The notes: a model not told the origin generated them from the letters alone. Counted from the first letter of the stretch, positions 42,810 through 52,429 are shown. The stretch: DNA of 64,000 bases from an uncultured Bacteroidota bacterium (GCA_902784865.1 CACZWL010000016.1:1-64000), one strand, 5' to 3'. Numbers and translations: made by a program.

Positions 42810-43487
42810 TCACCCGATGCGGGTCCAGTCGATGGGGGGTAGGCCTTGCTGGGCGAGGAGGGCGTTGCACTGTGAGAAGTGGCGGCAGCCGAAGAAGCCG
42901 CGGTAGGCGGAGAGGGGCGAGGGGTGGGGGGCGGTGAGGACGTGGTGCCGCGAGCTGTCGATGAGGCTTTTCTTGGCGATGGCGTAGCTGCCCCAGAGGA
43001 GGAAGACGATGCCTGTGCGCTGTGCGGAGAGTGCGGCGATGGCTGCGTCGGTGAATTGCTCCCACCCGCGGCGCTGGTGGCTGCCGGCCTGGTGGGCGCG
43101 GACGGTGAGGGTGGCGTTGAGGAGCAGCACGCCCTGGTCGGCCCACGGAGTGAGGTCGCCGCTGGTGGTGGGCACGGCGGCGGCGAGGTCGGCGTTGATT
43201 TCGGTGATGATGTTGACCAGCGAGGGCGGCACCTTGACGCCCTGCGGCACGGAGAAGCAGAGGCCCATGGCCTGGCCGGGCTCGTGGTAGGGGTCCTGGC
43301 CGAGGATGACGACGCGGACGCGGTCGAAGGGCGTGTGGTCGAAGGCGGCGAATATCTTGCTGCCAGGGGGGTAGCAGGTGTGCTGGGTGCGCTCCTCGAC
43401 AAGGAACTGCTTCAGCTGGGCGAAGTAGGGCGCCTCGAACTGCGGGCGGAGGACTTCGTGCCAGGAGGGGTCGATTTTTATGGCCAT
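42810..43487 (-). CDS. ung: Uracil-DNA glycosylase
   Basis: 225-residue base-excision repair enzyme. The catalytic water-activating motif GQDPYH is present at about 63-68, with the DNA-intercalation/catalytic His loop HPSPLSAYRGFFG near 188. Length and motifs are typical of family 1 Ung. Leftward, after MBL hydrolase. Confidence 0.96.
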   Translation of the reverse strand: MAIKIDPSWHEVLRPQFEAPYFAQLKQFLVEERTQHTCYPPGSKIFAAFDHTPFDRVRVVILGQDPYHEPGQAMGLCFSVPQGVKVPPSLVNIITEINADLAAAVPTTSGDLTPWADQGVLLLNATLTVRAHQAGSHQRRGWEQFTDAAIAALSAQRTGIVFLLWGSYAIAKKSLIDSSRHHVLTAPHPSPLSAYRGFFGCRHFSQCNALLAQQGLPPIDWTRIG

Positions 43488-43500
43488 GGGCGAGCGGCTT

Positions 43501-43545
43501 TTCTAGATTCTCTAGAATTTCTAGAATAACTAGAATTTCTAGTTA
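43501..43545. repeat. Nonamer CTAG microrepeat between MBL hydrolase and ung
   Basis: Five 9-bp units TTCTAGATT, CTCTAGAAT, TTCTAGAAT, AACTAGAAT, TTCTAGTTA. Same family as the arrays inside the ABC ATPase and rnr genes. Confidence 0.85.
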
Positions 43546-43549
43546 TTCT

Positions 43550-44188
43550 CTATTGCAGGAACGAGTTGTATTTCTTCTCCTTGCCGATTTGGCTGGCGAT
43601 GCCGTGGCCGGGGAGGACGGCGTAGTCGTCGGGGAGGGTGAGGATGCGGGTTTTGAGCTTGTCGATGAGCAGGTTGTAGTCGCCGCCGGGGAGGTCGGTG
43701 CGGCCGATGCTGAAGTGGAAGAGGGCGTCGCCGGTGATGACCGAGCGGCACTCTGGCAGCACGAAGCAGAGCGAGCCGGGGCAGTGGCCTGGGACGTAGC
43801 GGCACTCGATCTGCGTCTCGCCGAGCTGCAGCACCTGTCCGTCCTCGAGGGGGTTGACCTCGAGGTCGTCCATATTGTCGACCGCGAAGCCCATGATGGA
43901 GCCGTAGGCCTCGGCCTGACGCAGCAGCTTGCTCCCTTCGGGGTGCATGGAGACGGGCAGGCCGTAGAACTCGCAGGCCTGGCGCAGGCCCGCGATGTGG
44001 TCGACATGGGCGTGGGTGAGGAGCACGAAGGCGGGCTTGAGGCCCATGTCGGCGATATACTTGCGCAACTGCTCGTCCTCGTAGGAGGCCTGGCAGGCGG
44101 GGTCGACGATGGCGCACTGGTGGGTGGCGGGGTCGACGACGAGGTAGGTATTGACCTCGTAGTGGTTGAATGTGAACTGCTTAACCAT
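43550..44188 (-). CDS. Metallo-beta-lactamase fold hydrolase (glyoxalase II-like)
   Basis: 212 residues. Metal ligands THAHVDH near 58-64, GHCPGS near 134-139, GDALF near 153-157 and a final GHG (PGHGIAS near 195-201). Resembles YcbL/glyoxalase II hydrolases, cytoplasmic, acting on thioesters; exact substrate unknown. Its 5' end overlaps the last codons of lysS by 8 bp. Confidence 0.88.
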   Translation of the reverse strand: MVKQFTFNHYEVNTYLVVDPATHQCAIVDPACQASYEDEQLRKYIADMGLKPAFVLLTHAHVDHIAGLRQACEFYGLPVSMHPEGSKLLRQAEAYGSIMGFAVDNMDDLEVNPLEDGQVLQLGETQIECRYVPGHCPGSLCFVLPECRSVITGDALFHFSIGRTDLPGGDYNLLIDKLKTRILTLPDDYAVLPGHGIASQIGKEKKYNSFLQ

Positions 44189-45899
44189 TGATCCAGGCTT
44201 CTACTTGCTCTTTCTGTACGGCTGGTACGTCGAGCTTGAGTTTTTTGCGGAGGCCGCCGAGGTCGTTGAAGAGCTTGTTGGGGTTGGCACCCTTGAGCTG
44301 CTCGAGGGTGTTGATGCCGGCCTTGCGGAGTGCGGGGACCCACTCGGCGGGGACGCCATGGGCCACGAAGTCGGCGTCGGTGGTGACGGGGGCCTTCTTC
44401 TCGGGCTTCATCTGCGGGAAGAGGAGGACGTCCTGTATGCTCTGCGCGCCGGTCATCATCATGACGAGGCGGTCGATGCCGATGCCCATGCCGGAGGTCG
44501 GCGGCATGCCGTACTCCAGCGCGCGCACGAAGTCCATGTCGATGAACATGGCCTCGTCGTCGCCCTTCTCGCTCAGGCGCAGCTGCTCCTGGAAGCGGCC
44601 GAGCTGGTCGATGGGGTCGTTGAGCTCGGAGTAGGCGTTGGCCAGCTCCTTGCCGCAGACGAAGAGCTCGAAGCGCTCGGTGAGCTCGGGGTTGTCGCGG
44701 TGGCGCTTGCAGAGGGGCGACATCTCGATGGGGTAGTCGGTGACGAAGGTGGGCTGGATGAGCTTGTGCTCGCACTTCTCGCCGAAGATGGCGTCGATGA
44801 GCTTGCCCTTGCCCATGGTGGGGTTGGTCTCGACGCCGAGCTTGGCGCAGGCCTCGCGGAGCTGTGCCTCGTCCATGCCGCTGACGTCGACGCCGGTCTC
44901 CTCCTTGATGAGTTGCACCATGGGGGCGCGGCGGAAGGGGGCGCGGAAGTCAATCTCGTTGCCCCAGACGTTGACCTTGGTGGTGCCGTGGAGGGCGCGG
45001 GCGATGCGCTCGAGCATGGTCTCGACGAACTGCATCATCCAGTTGTAGTCCTTGTAGGCCACATATATCTCCATGCAGGTGAACTCGGGGTTGTGGGTGC
45101 GGTCCATGCCCTCGTTGCGGAAGTTGCGGCTGAACTCGTAGACGCCTTTGAAGCCGCCGACAATCAAGCGCTTGAGGTACAGCTCGTTGGCGATGCGGAG
45201 GTAGAGGTCGATGTCGAGCGCGTTGTGGTGGGTGATGAAGGGGCGTGCGGCGGCACCGCCGGGGATGCTCTGCAGCACGGGGGTATCCACCTCGAGGTAG
45301 CCCTGCTCGTTGAAGTAGGCACGCATCTCGTTGACAATCATGGCGCGCTGGACGAAGGTGTCGCGCACCTGGGGGTTGACGATGAGGTCGACGTAGCGCT
45401 GGCGGTAGCGCTGCTCGGGGTCGCTGAAGGCGTCGTAGACCACGCCGTCCTTCTCCTTGACGATGGGCAGGGGGCGGAGGCTCTTGCTGAGGACGGTGAG
45501 GGACTTGGCGTGGATGGAGATCTCGCCCATCTGGGTGACAAAGACATAGCCGGTGACGCCGATGATGTCGCCAATGTCGAGCAGGCGCTTGAAGACGGTG
45601 TTGTAGAGCGTCTTGTCGTCGCCGGGGCATATCTCGTCGCGCTTGATGTAGAGCTGAATGCGGCCGGTGTGGTCCTGGAGCTCGACGAAGCTGGCGGCGC
45701 CCATGATGCGGCGGCTCATGATGCGGCCGGCGAAGCTGACACTCTGGAAGAGCGTGTTGTCCTGCGGGAAGCGCTCCAGGATGTCGGCAGCTTCGACGTT
45801 GACCTCGTAGAGGTTGGCGGGATAGGGGTTGATGCCGAGTGCCTTGAGTTCGGCGAGGGAATTGCGGCGGATTTGTTCCTGTTCGGTGAGTTCTGCCAT
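44181..45899 (-). CDS. lysS: Lysyl-tRNA synthetase, class II
   Basis: 572 residues. N-terminal OB-fold anticodon-binding domain (about 55-170), then class II motifs 1 ([19 protein letters not shown]-like [18 protein letters not shown]), 2 ([24 protein letters not shown]) and 3 ([21 protein letters not shown]). It is about 70 residues longer than E. coli LysS: after the catalytic domain there is a C-terminal extension ([35 protein letters not shown]) resembling a helix-hairpin-helix, common in Bacteroidetes LysS. Confidence 0.96.
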   Translation of the reverse strand: MAELTEQEQIRRNSLAELKALGINPYPANLYEVNVEAADILERFPQDNTLFQSVSFAGRIMSRRIMGAASFVELQDHTGRIQLYIKRDEICPGDDKTLYNTVFKRLLDIGDIIGVTGYVFVTQMGEISIHAKSLTVLSKSLRPLPIVKEKDGVVYDAFSDPEQRYRQRYVDLIVNPQVRDTFVQRAMIVNEMRAYFNEQGYLEVDTPVLQSIPGGAAARPFITHHNALDIDLYLRIANELYLKRLIVGGFKGVYEFSRNFRNEGMDRTHNPEFTCMEIYVAYKDYNWMMQFVETMLERIARALHGTTKVNVWGNEIDFRAPFRRAPMVQLIKEETGVDVSGMDEAQLREACAKLGVETNPTMGKGKLIDAIFGEKCEHKLIQPTFVTDYPIEMSPLCKRHRDNPELTERFELFVCGKELANAYSELNDPIDQLGRFQEQLRLSEKGDDEAMFIDMDFVRALEYGMPPTSGMGIGIDRLVMMMTGAQSIQDVLLFPQMKPEKKAPVTTDADFVAHGVPAEWVPALRKAGINTLEQLKGANPNKLFNDLGGLRKKLKLDVPAVQKEQVEAWING

Positions 45900-45926
45900 A
45901 TTGTTGTCTGTTTTTGATTGCTGATT

Positions 45927-46496
45927 CTATGATTCTTGTATGATGCGGCGTATGGAGTGGAGACGGTGCGAGTAGCCGTCGCCGACCTGTATGCCGTGCT
46001 GGTCGAGGATGTCGATGCGAACAAAGCCCGAGGCGTGGACAATGCGGCCGTCGCCGAGGCAGATGCCGACGTGCACGATGCGCCCCTCGGGGTTCTGGAA
46101 GAAGGCCAGGTCGTCGCGCTGCGGGTCGCAGGCGCAGACCTCGACGCCGCAGGTGGCCTGCTGCGACGCGTCGCGGGGGAGCCAAACGTCCATGGCCTTG
46201 AAGCACACCTGGGTGAGGCCCGAGCAGTCGATGCCCGCGCTGGAGCGGCCGCCCCAGAGGTAGGGGGTGCCGAGGAAGAGGCCCTCGGCAAGGTCGGCAG
46301 CCGTGGCGAAGGGGGTGTACTGCTTGTTGTCGACCCACCCCTCGTAGCCGTCGTAGTCGAGGCGGACGTGCGACCATTTCTCGTCGCGGCGGAGCACCTC
46401 GAAGGTGTCGGCGGCAAGGAGTTGGTTGACCATCTCGGCGCGGTCCGAGGGTTCGGCGCGCAGGGGAACGGCGGGGAGGAAGCAGTAGCCTTTCAT
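45927..46496 (-). CDS. NlpC/P60 peptidase with SH3-like domain (C40)
   Basis: 189 residues. N-terminal SH3-like segment (PLRAEPSDRAEMVNQLLAAD to GWVDNKQY, about 10-60) and an NlpC/P60 cysteine peptidase domain with Cys in GIDCSGLTQ (near 90), His in IVHVGICLGDG (near 142) and a following His in IVHASGF. Such enzymes cut gamma-D-Glu-diamino acid bonds in peptidoglycan peptides. There is no signal peptide, so it may act on turnover peptides in the cytoplasm, unless translation starts elsewhere. Confidence 0.88.
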   Translation of the reverse strand: MKGYCFLPAVPLRAEPSDRAEMVNQLLAADTFEVLRRDEKWSHVRLDYDGYEGWVDNKQYTPFATAADLAEGLFLGTPYLWGGRSSAGIDCSGLTQVCFKAMDVWLPRDASQQATCGVEVCACDPQRDDLAFFQNPEGRIVHVGICLGDGRIVHASGFVRIDILDQHGIQVGDGYSHRLHSIRRIIQES

Positions 46497-46538
46497 GATC
46501 GGTGTGTCGTTGGCGGTTGGATGTTGGCGGTTATTGGG

Positions 46539-47171
46539 CTATAACTGACCGCGTTCGATGGAGCGGACGATGCGGTCGATGAGGTCGTCCTTCTTGTCGT
46601 GCTGCGGGTCGAACTTGGTTTTGAGGTTGAAGCCGAAGATGCGGGCGAAGGTCTGGTAGAGGCCCGCGCGGAAGGAGCCGCGGAGCTCGCCGACGATGCT
46701 GTAGGCCGTGCGGCTGGTTTCGCGGTCGATGAGCTTGATGAGCACCAGACCCTGCGAGAAGGTGTATTTGGACAGCTCGCCCTTGTAGTCGTCCATCAGC
46801 TGTTTCTCGGCGGCTTTGACGGCGGCCTTGCGCTGTTTCTTAGGTAGTTGCGCTATCTCCACCTCGAGGGCGTCGAGGCGCCGCTTGCCCTCGCGGGCGT
46901 AGGGGAGCATGAGGCGGACGTTGCGGATGAGCTTGCTGTTCTGACGTATCTCCTTGGGGGTGAGCAGCATGCCCGAGGCATAGACGGTGACCTCGCGGAG
47001 CTGGTAGAGGGGCACGGTGTCGCCGTCGAGGATGGTGCCGAAGGTCATGTGCTCGTTGGCCTGCAGGCGCGAGCGCACCTGCTCGTAGGTCGAGGTGCCG
47101 CCCTGCGGGTCGTCTTGGGCCCAGGCGGCGGCGCCGACAAGGAGCAAGGCCAAGGCCACAAGGGGGCGCAT
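46539..47171 (-). CDS. DUF4294 family exported protein
   Basis: 210 residues with a signal peptide MRPLVALALLLVGAAAWA, then the DUF4294 pattern (DGDTVPLYQLREVTVYASG, about 50-70) and a long helical region. Function unknown; conserved across Bacteroidetes. ATG 47171 is preferred over an upstream in-frame start that would spoil the signal peptide. Confidence 0.85.
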   Translation of the reverse strand: MRPLVALALLLVGAAAWAQDDPQGGTSTYEQVRSRLQANEHMTFGTILDGDTVPLYQLREVTVYASGMLLTPKEIRQNSKLIRNVRLMLPYAREGKRRLDALEVEIAQLPKKQRKAAVKAAEKQLMDDYKGELSKYTFSQGLVLIKLIDRETSRTAYSIVGELRGSFRAGLYQTFARIFGFNLKTKFDPQHDKKDDLIDRIVRSIERGQL

Positions 47172-47381
47172 GGCGCGGAGGATCGTCGGGGTCTGTCGGG
47201 GTTGTTTCACGCTTTTTATAACTAGGAACAAGATATTTTATTGCACTAGGGGCGAAAATTAACTCAACTCGCTATGCACCAGCACATTACAAAGGTTGCA
47301 AAAAAGTGGGCAAAAATCCGGCTTCAGGCCAAAAAACGCACTCGCACAAGAAGTTGACAAACAATACATTAGAGGCACTTG

Positions 47382-47430
47382 GTTCTGCCCTTCTTCTGCC
47401 CTTGTAGGGGGCTGGCAGGCGAAGGGGCGG
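47382..47430. repeat. CTTCTGCCC intergenic repeat
   Basis: CACTTGGTTCTGCCCTTCTT then CTGCCCTTGTAGGGGGCTGG. Highly similar to 58699-58752, and related to 21887 and 30964. Confidence 0.7.
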
Positions 47431-47451
47431 CGAAGGGGCCGGAAGGGGGGC

Positions 47452-48321
47452 CTATTCGACGGCACGGACGACGCGGAAGCCGAGGTAGGAATAACGGAAG
47501 GTGGGGTTGACGTGGATGCGGAAGGTGGGGCGCATGTGGCGGTCATAGTCGTACCAGCCGCCGCCACGGCGGACGCGGTAGGTGCCGACGGCGGGGCCCG
47601 TGGGGTCGAACTGCGTGACGTCGGGATAGGGACCGTACCAGTCGCTGCACCACTCCCAGACGTTGCCGCTCATGTCGTAGAGTCCCAGCACGTTAGGCTT
47701 CTTCTGGGCCACGGGGTGGCTGCAACTGTCGGCGTTGTCGCGATACCAGGCCACAGAGTCGACATCATAGCTGCCGGCATAGAGCAGGTAGGTCGGAAGC
47801 ACCTCAGGCGCAGGCTGTTGCGGAGCCAGGTGGCCACCGCGGGCGGCATACTCCCACTGTGCCTCGGTGGGCAGAGAGTACTGAATGCCAGTATTCTGCG
47901 TCAGGCTGTCGCAGAAAGCGACGGCTTCCTCGTAGGTGACGTTCTCGACAGGGTTGTCGGGGTTGACGAAGAGGCTGGGATTGTAGCCCATAACCGACTG
48001 GAAGACAGCCTGCGTGACCTCGGTCTGGCTGATGAGGAAGTCTTTCGTGATGTTGACGATATGGTACGGTTTCTCCTGATTTTCAGTGAATCCCGTGGAG
48101 TCGAAACTGCCCATGATGAAGGTGCCGGCCTTGACGTGGACGAGGGTCATGGTATGGATCGAGTCGGGGGGGACAATCTCGGTGAAGACGTCGACGCCGC
48201 GCATGCGGACAAGCCCACCTTCGGCGGTGTAGGTAGAGGTCTCTTCCTCCTTGTTGCAGCCGACCACCACGGCGGAGGCGGCGAGGGCCACGAGGGCCAA
48301 CAGGAACATGCTTCTTCTCAT
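47452..48321 (-). CDS. SUMF1/formylglycine-generating-enzyme-like lipoprotein
   Basis: 289 residues. Lipoprotein signal MRRSMFLLALVALAASAVVVGC, then a C-type lectin-like SUMF1 domain: VKAGTFIMGS, QTEVTQAVFQSVMGYNPS, PTEAQWEYAARGG, GLYDMSGNVWEWCSDWYGPY and YRVRRGGGWYDYDRHMRPTFR. Related to GldJ/GldK-type and other outer-membrane lipoproteins; the catalytic cysteines of true formylglycine enzymes are not obvious, so a structural or binding role is likely. Confidence 0.88.
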   Translation of the reverse strand: MRRSMFLLALVALAASAVVVGCNKEEETSTYTAEGGLVRMRGVDVFTEIVPPDSIHTMTLVHVKAGTFIMGSFDSTGFTENQEKPYHIVNITKDFLISQTEVTQAVFQSVMGYNPSLFVNPDNPVENVTYEEAVAFCDSLTQNTGIQYSLPTEAQWEYAARGGHLAPQQPAPEVLPTYLLYAGSYDVDSVAWYRDNADSCSHPVAQKKPNVLGLYDMSGNVWEWCSDWYGPYPDVTQFDPTGPAVGTYRVRRGGGWYDYDRHMRPTFRIHVNPTFRYSYLGFRVVRAVE

Positions 48322-48381
48322 CTTTTTCGCAACTTACTGGTTTACAATCGCAATGCGCCCAAAAGGCACACTTTTGACGCT

Positions 48382-48390
48382 GCAAAGATA
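48382..48390 (-). promoter_or_regulatory. -7 element TATCTTTGC for the SUMF1-like gene
   Basis: Minus-strand TATCTTTGC, 61 bp before the start codon; the -33 box is unclear. Confidence 0.5.
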
Positions 48391-48466
48391 CGAAGAAAAA
48401 TCCAACCTGCGGCATAAAAAAATGCATTCCAGCGAAAAAATGGCAGAGAGAAACGAAAAAATAGTG

Positions 48467-48475
48467 TATCTTTGC
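48467..48475 (+). promoter_or_regulatory. -7 element TATCTTTGC for the NatA-like operon
   Basis: Plus-strand TATCTTTGC, 57 bp before ATG 48532, divergent from the previous promoter. Confidence 0.55.
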
Positions 48476-48531
48476 AGAACGGAACGCACGGCAGACCGAT
48501 GCGTTAAAACCCTAGAAACAAGATTCATAAG

Positions 48532-49314
48532 ATGGAACGAGAAGTGATTTTGAGAACGGAAGGGCTGAGCAAGACCTTCACCCTCTCGCGAAAGCAACAA
48601 AAAATAGAGCGGAGCCAGGAGAAGCGCAAGACGGCAGTGGACACATTGAGCTTCGAGGCCTACCGCGGCGAGATATTCGGCCTGCTGGGCCCCAACGGCG
48701 CCGGCAAGACGACGACCCTGCGCATGCTCTCCACCCTGATACGCCCCGACAGCGGCGACGCCGTGCTCGACGGCTACAGCGTTGTAAACCAGCCAGAAGC
48801 GGTGCGCGGAAAGATAGGCTTCCTCACCTCGGAGCTGAAGCTCGAGGACTTCTTCACGCCGAACTACCTCTTCGACTTCTTCAGCCGCCTGCACCACGTG
48901 GACGAGAGCACCGCAGCCGCACGCAAAGAGCAGATGTTCAGCCGCTTCGGCATCGACAAGTTTGCCGAGGTCAAGGTGGCCAATCTCTCGACCGGCATGA
49001 AGCAGAAGCTGAGCCTGGTCATCTCGCTGGTTCACAACCCCGACATCGTCATCTTCGACGAGCCGACCAACGGACTCGACGTGCTGACGGCACGCACGGT
49101 GACCGACTACCTGCAGGAGCTGCGCTCCGAGGGCAAGACCATCATACTCAGCACCCACATTTTCAGCCTCGTAGAGCGCCTCTGCGACCGCGTGGGCATC
49201 ATCATCGACGGCCGCATGGTGGCCTGCGGCACCCTCGACGAGGTGTGCAACGGAATGAATATCGAGGACCGATTCTTCGAACTGTACAAAGAAGTGAAAG
49301 GAGGTGAAGAATGA
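48532..49314 (+). CDS. natA: ABC transporter ATPase (NatA-like)
   Basis: 260-residue ATPase: Walker A GPNGAGKT (about 50-57), Q-loop FLTSELKLED, signature LSTGMKQK, Walker B IVIFDEPTNGLD, H-loop STHIFS. This form with an in-chain NatB-type permease neighbour is typical of the NatAB Na+ exporter family. The permease gene overlaps by ATGA. Confidence 0.85.
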   Translation: MEREVILRTEGLSKTFTLSRKQQKIERSQEKRKTAVDTLSFEAYRGEIFGLLGPNGAGKTTTLRMLSTLIRPDSGDAVLDGYSVVNQPEAVRGKIGFLTSELKLEDFFTPNYLFDFFSRLHHVDESTAAARKEQMFSRFGIDKFAEVKVANLSTGMKQKLSLVISLVHNPDIVIFDEPTNGLDVLTARTVTDYLQELRSEGKTIILSTHIFSLVERLCDRVGIIIDGRMVACGTLDEVCNGMNIEDRFFELYKEVKGGEE

Positions 49315-50519
49315 AAAGCAACACCCTGACTATCATCAAGAAAGAATTCGCCCGCTTCTTCGGCGACCGCCAACTGCTGTTCACCTCGGTGATCATGCCG
49401 GGCCTGCTTATATACATTATATATAGCCTCATGGGCAGCGGCATGGAGAAGATGATGACCGAGGGGCAGGACGAGATGGTGACGCTGCGGGTGGCGAACC
49501 TGCCACCGACCCTGGAGCCTATGGTGACCGGACTGCCCTCGACAATAATACTTCAACAACCTGTCTCCCAAGAGGATATCGACAACCTAAAAGACAAAGA
49601 CCTCAACGAGGTGCTGGTGCGCTTCCCCGAGGACTTCGGCGAGATGGTCGAGACCTACAGCCCGCAGAGCGGCGTCGCCGCGCCCAACGTGGAGATCTAC
49701 TACAACTCGGCCAACAACGCCTCGAGCCGCGTCTACAACATGCTCGACGCCAGCCTCACCGCCTACGAGGACCAGATGGCCAACCGCTTCGACATCAACC
49801 GCGCCACCCCCGACGAGGAGACCGGCGAGGTACCTAGCTTCGACATGGCCAGCCAGGACGACGTGCTGGGCAGCATCCTCTCCAAGCTCATCCCCATGCT
49901 GATACTGATGATGCTCTTCAGCGGCGTGATGGCCATCGCCCCCAGCTCCATCGCCGGCGAGAAAGAGCGCGGCACCATAGCCACCCTGCTCGTCACCCCC
50001 ATGCGGCGCAACGAGCTGGCGCTGGGCAAGGTAGTGTCGCTCAGCGGCATAGCCCTGCTGAGCGGCCTGTCGAGCTTCATCGGCATCGTGCTGTCGCTGC
50101 CCAGGATGATCCCGGCCGATGCCGCCGGCGTCGAGCTGGGACTCAACTACACGGGCGCCGACTATACGGTGCTGCTGCTCATCATCCTGGCCACGGTGCT
50201 CATCATGGCCTCCGCCGTCAGCCTCCTCTCGGCACTGGCCAAGGACGTCAAAAACGCCGGCACCATGATCACACCCCTCATGCTGGTCGTCATGTTCTGC
50301 GGCCTCGTACCGATGTTCCAAAGCCATGTGCCCGAAGGACTTGCGGCCTACCTCATACCCTTCTACAACTCCATCCAGGTGATGACCGCCACTTTCGCCC
50401 ACGAGATGACGTGGATGCCCGTCGTGGTGACCCTCGGCGCCAACGTGGTCTATACCGGCGTGGCCGTCTGGGGCCTCACCAAGATGTTCAACAGCGAAAA
50501 GGTGATGTTCAGCAAGTAG
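49311..50519 (+). CDS. natB: ABC-2 type permease (NatB-like)
   Basis: 402 residues with an N-terminal membrane helix (TSVIMPGLLIYIIYSLMG), a large extracytoplasmic region (about 60-190) and a C-terminal block of six membrane segments with GEKERGTIATLLVTPMRRNELALGK, the ABC-2 family motif. Exports Na+ or drugs with natA in known cases; substrate here unproven. Confidence 0.85.
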   Translation: MKSNTLTIIKKEFARFFGDRQLLFTSVIMPGLLIYIIYSLMGSGMEKMMTEGQDEMVTLRVANLPPTLEPMVTGLPSTIILQQPVSQEDIDNLKDKDLNEVLVRFPEDFGEMVETYSPQSGVAAPNVEIYYNSANNASSRVYNMLDASLTAYEDQMANRFDINRATPDEETGEVPSFDMASQDDVLGSILSKLIPMLILMMLFSGVMAIAPSSIAGEKERGTIATLLVTPMRRNELALGKVVSLSGIALLSGLSSFIGIVLSLPRMIPADAAGVELGLNYTGADYTVLLLIILATVLIMASAVSLLSALAKDVKNAGTMITPLMLVVMFCGLVPMFQSHVPEGLAAYLIPFYNSIQVMTATFAHEMTWMPVVVTLGANVVYTGVAVWGLTKMFNSEKVMFSK

Positions 50520-50525
50520 GAGGGG

Positions 50526-50549
50526 AATTGAAAATTGAAAATTGAAAAT
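50526..50549. repeat. Octamer array, minus orientation
   Basis: Three GAAAATTG units, inverse of the octamer array in the following signal peptide (50594-50626), so the two could pair. Confidence 0.75.
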
Positions 50550-50567
50550 AAGAAGCTTGGAAATAGG

Positions 50568-51929
50568 ATGAAACGACTGATCATACTGCTGCTTTTTCAA
50601 CTGTCAATTTTCAATTTTCAATTGATAAAGGCCCAGTGGTGGACAGGCTGGAGCCGGCAGACGTCGCTGGCGCTGTGCCTGCACCTCGACGGCGACAGCC
50701 TGCAGCTCTACAGCCCCCTTCAACACCCCGACCCCATCGCCATCAGCCAGTGGAGCCTGCGCAGCGACACCCTACGCATCGAGTGCCGCAGCATCGGCTT
50801 CAAAGCCACCCTGGCACGCCGTGGCGACCTCTGGCAGGGCAACTGGCGCCAAGGCCTGCTGCGCGAACAGATCACCTTCCACCCCGCCGACACCCTCTAC
50901 CAACTGCGCCGCCCGCAGACCCCACAACCGCCCTACCGCTTTGAAGAAGAGACCATTGCGGCAGACTATGTGGACAGCCGAGGCGACAGCATACACCTCG
51001 AAGGCACCCTCAGCTACCCCAAGGACGGGCGCGGTCCCTACCCCACCCTGCTCCTGGTCAGCGGCAGCGGACAGCAGAACCGCGACGAGGAGCTCCTCTT
51101 CCACAAGCCCTTCCTCGTGCTGGCCGACTACCTAGCCTCCCGAGGCATAGCCACCCTGCGCTACGACGACCGCGGCGTGGGCGCCAGCACCGGCCCCCTC
51201 GACAGCGCCGACACCCACATCCTGGCCGAGGATGCCGAAGCCATGCTCAACGCGCTGAAAACCAATCCGCACGTCGACCGCCGCCGCCTCGGCATCGGTG
51301 GCCACAGCGAGGGCGGCGCCATAGCCCCCATGGTGGCAGCGCGCAACAAGGACGCGAGGTTCGTCGTCATGCTGGCCGCACCCGGCACCACAGGCCGCCA
51401 GGTGCTGGTGCAGCAGAACGAGGACCTGCTCCGCGCACAAGGCGTGCCGCAGCACCTCAGCAGCCTCCGCGCACGCTGCATCGACGCTCTCATAGCACTG
51501 CCGCAGGGCAGCACCGTGAAGGACTATCAGGCTGTCATACTGCAACATACCGACGGCCTGTCGCCCGAACAGATCGACAGCATTGGCCTCAAAAAGGGCA
51601 TGGCCTACACCCTGAAGCAACAGCTGGAGACACCCTGGATGCAGGGCTTCCTCCGCCTCGACCCGGCCGAGTACCTGCCACGTGTGCGGGTGCCCATGCT
51701 GGCACTGCAGGGACTGAAAGACAGGCAGATAGCGGCAAAAGAGAACCTGGCAGGCATACGCCGCCTGGCAGGCAACAGGGTGCAGTGCGAGGCGCTGGCC
51801 GACCTCAACCACCTCTTCCAGCATTGCCTGACGGGGGCGGCCGACGAATACGTACAAATCGAAGAGACCTTCGCTACCGAAGCGATGGAGCTGATTTCCA
51901 AATTCATAAACAACCTGACGGAACAATGA
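50568..51929 (+). CDS. Exported alpha/beta hydrolase (serine esterase family)
   Basis: 453 residues. Signal peptide MKRLIILLLFQLSIFNFQLI ending KAQ, an N-terminal beta domain (about 25-130), and an alpha/beta-hydrolase domain with LLLVSGSGQQNRDEEL (oxyanion strand), RYDDRGVGAST, nucleophile in GIGGHSEGGAIAP (G-H-S-E-G), and catalytic His in LADLNHLFQHC. Similar to DUF1100/S9-like esterases. The longer TTG start at 50535 is disfavoured. Overlaps the next gene (ATGA). Confidence 0.87.
   Translation: MKRLIILLLFQLSIFNFQLIKAQWWTGWSRQTSLALCLHLDGDSLQLYSPLQHPDPIAISQWSLRSDTLRIECRSIGFKATLARRGDLWQGNWRQGLLREQITFHPADTLYQLRRPQTPQPPYRFEEETIAADYVDSRGDSIHLEGTLSYPKDGRGPYPTLLLVSGSGQQNRDEELLFHKPFLVLADYLASRGIATLRYDDRGVGASTGPLDSADTHILAEDAEAMLNALKTNPHVDRRRLGIGGHSEGGAIAPMVAARNKDARFVVMLAAPGTTGRQVLVQQNEDLLRAQGVPQHLSSLRARCIDALIALPQGSTVKDYQAVILQHTDGLSPEQIDSIGLKKGMAYTLKQQLETPWMQGFLRLDPAEYLPRVRVPMLALQGLKDRQIAAKENLAGIRRLAGNRVQCEALADLNHLFQHCLTGAADEYVQIEETFATEAMELISKFINNLTEQ
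50594..50626 (+). repeat. Octamer array forming the hydrolase signal-peptide core
   Basis: TTTTCAAC, TGTCAATT, TTCAATTT, TCAATTGA units encode FQLSIFNFQL, near-identical to FQFSIFNFQF in the unrelated TonB receptor. Confidence 0.85.
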
Positions 51930-52429
51930 TCGAGAGCAACAAACGAATCTACTACATCCTGATGGCCTTCGCGGCGCTGGCACTGGTGCTGACGGTGATG
52001 GCTTGCATCGTGGCCGCCGACTGGCAGCTGTTCTACAGCATGGCGCTGGCGGTGCCCGTGGCCCTGGTCAGCGGGGTGGTGTGCATGGCTATGTACCTGT
52101 ATCCCACGACAATACCCGAAGAGGGGCAGGGCAAACGCAAGCGCCGCTCGGTGCATGTGCCCGACACGATGGGATTCCGCTGGGTGACGGCCGGCGCGGT
52201 GTCGCTGGGCGCCTGCCTGCTGCTGATGATGATAGCCCTGCTGGTCATCAACCTGCTGAGGCCGTGGCAGTTTGTGGTGCTGACGCTATTGGTCTTGGCG
52301 GCCATGCTGACCACGGCGCTCCTCGTCAACAAGCGCATCTGCTCGATTGCCGGCGTGCCACTACCGCGGAGGCCGATCCGCAACACGCTGCTCGAGGCCT
52401 GGGACACCTTGGTGAGCTTCTTCGTATAG
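51926..52429 (+). CDS. Four-helix inner-membrane protein of unknown function
   Basis: 167 residues with four membrane segments (about 8-28, 35-57, 85-108, 112-135), a basic loop KRKRRSVHVP between the second and third, and a cytoplasmic-looking C-terminus. Start ATG overlaps the hydrolase stop (ATGA). No family recognised. Confidence 0.75.
   Translation: MIESNKRIYYILMAFAALALVLTVMACIVAADWQLFYSMALAVPVALVSGVVCMAMYLYPTTIPEEGQGKRKRRSVHVPDTMGFRWVTAGAVSLGACLLLMMIALLVINLLRPWQFVVLTLLVLAAMLTTALLVNKRICSIAGVPLPRRPIRNTLLEAWDTLVSFFV

Noticed and set aside
44166-45917. 583-codon plus-strand frame opposite lysS
   Set aside because: Shadow; class II synthetase motifs are on the minus strand.
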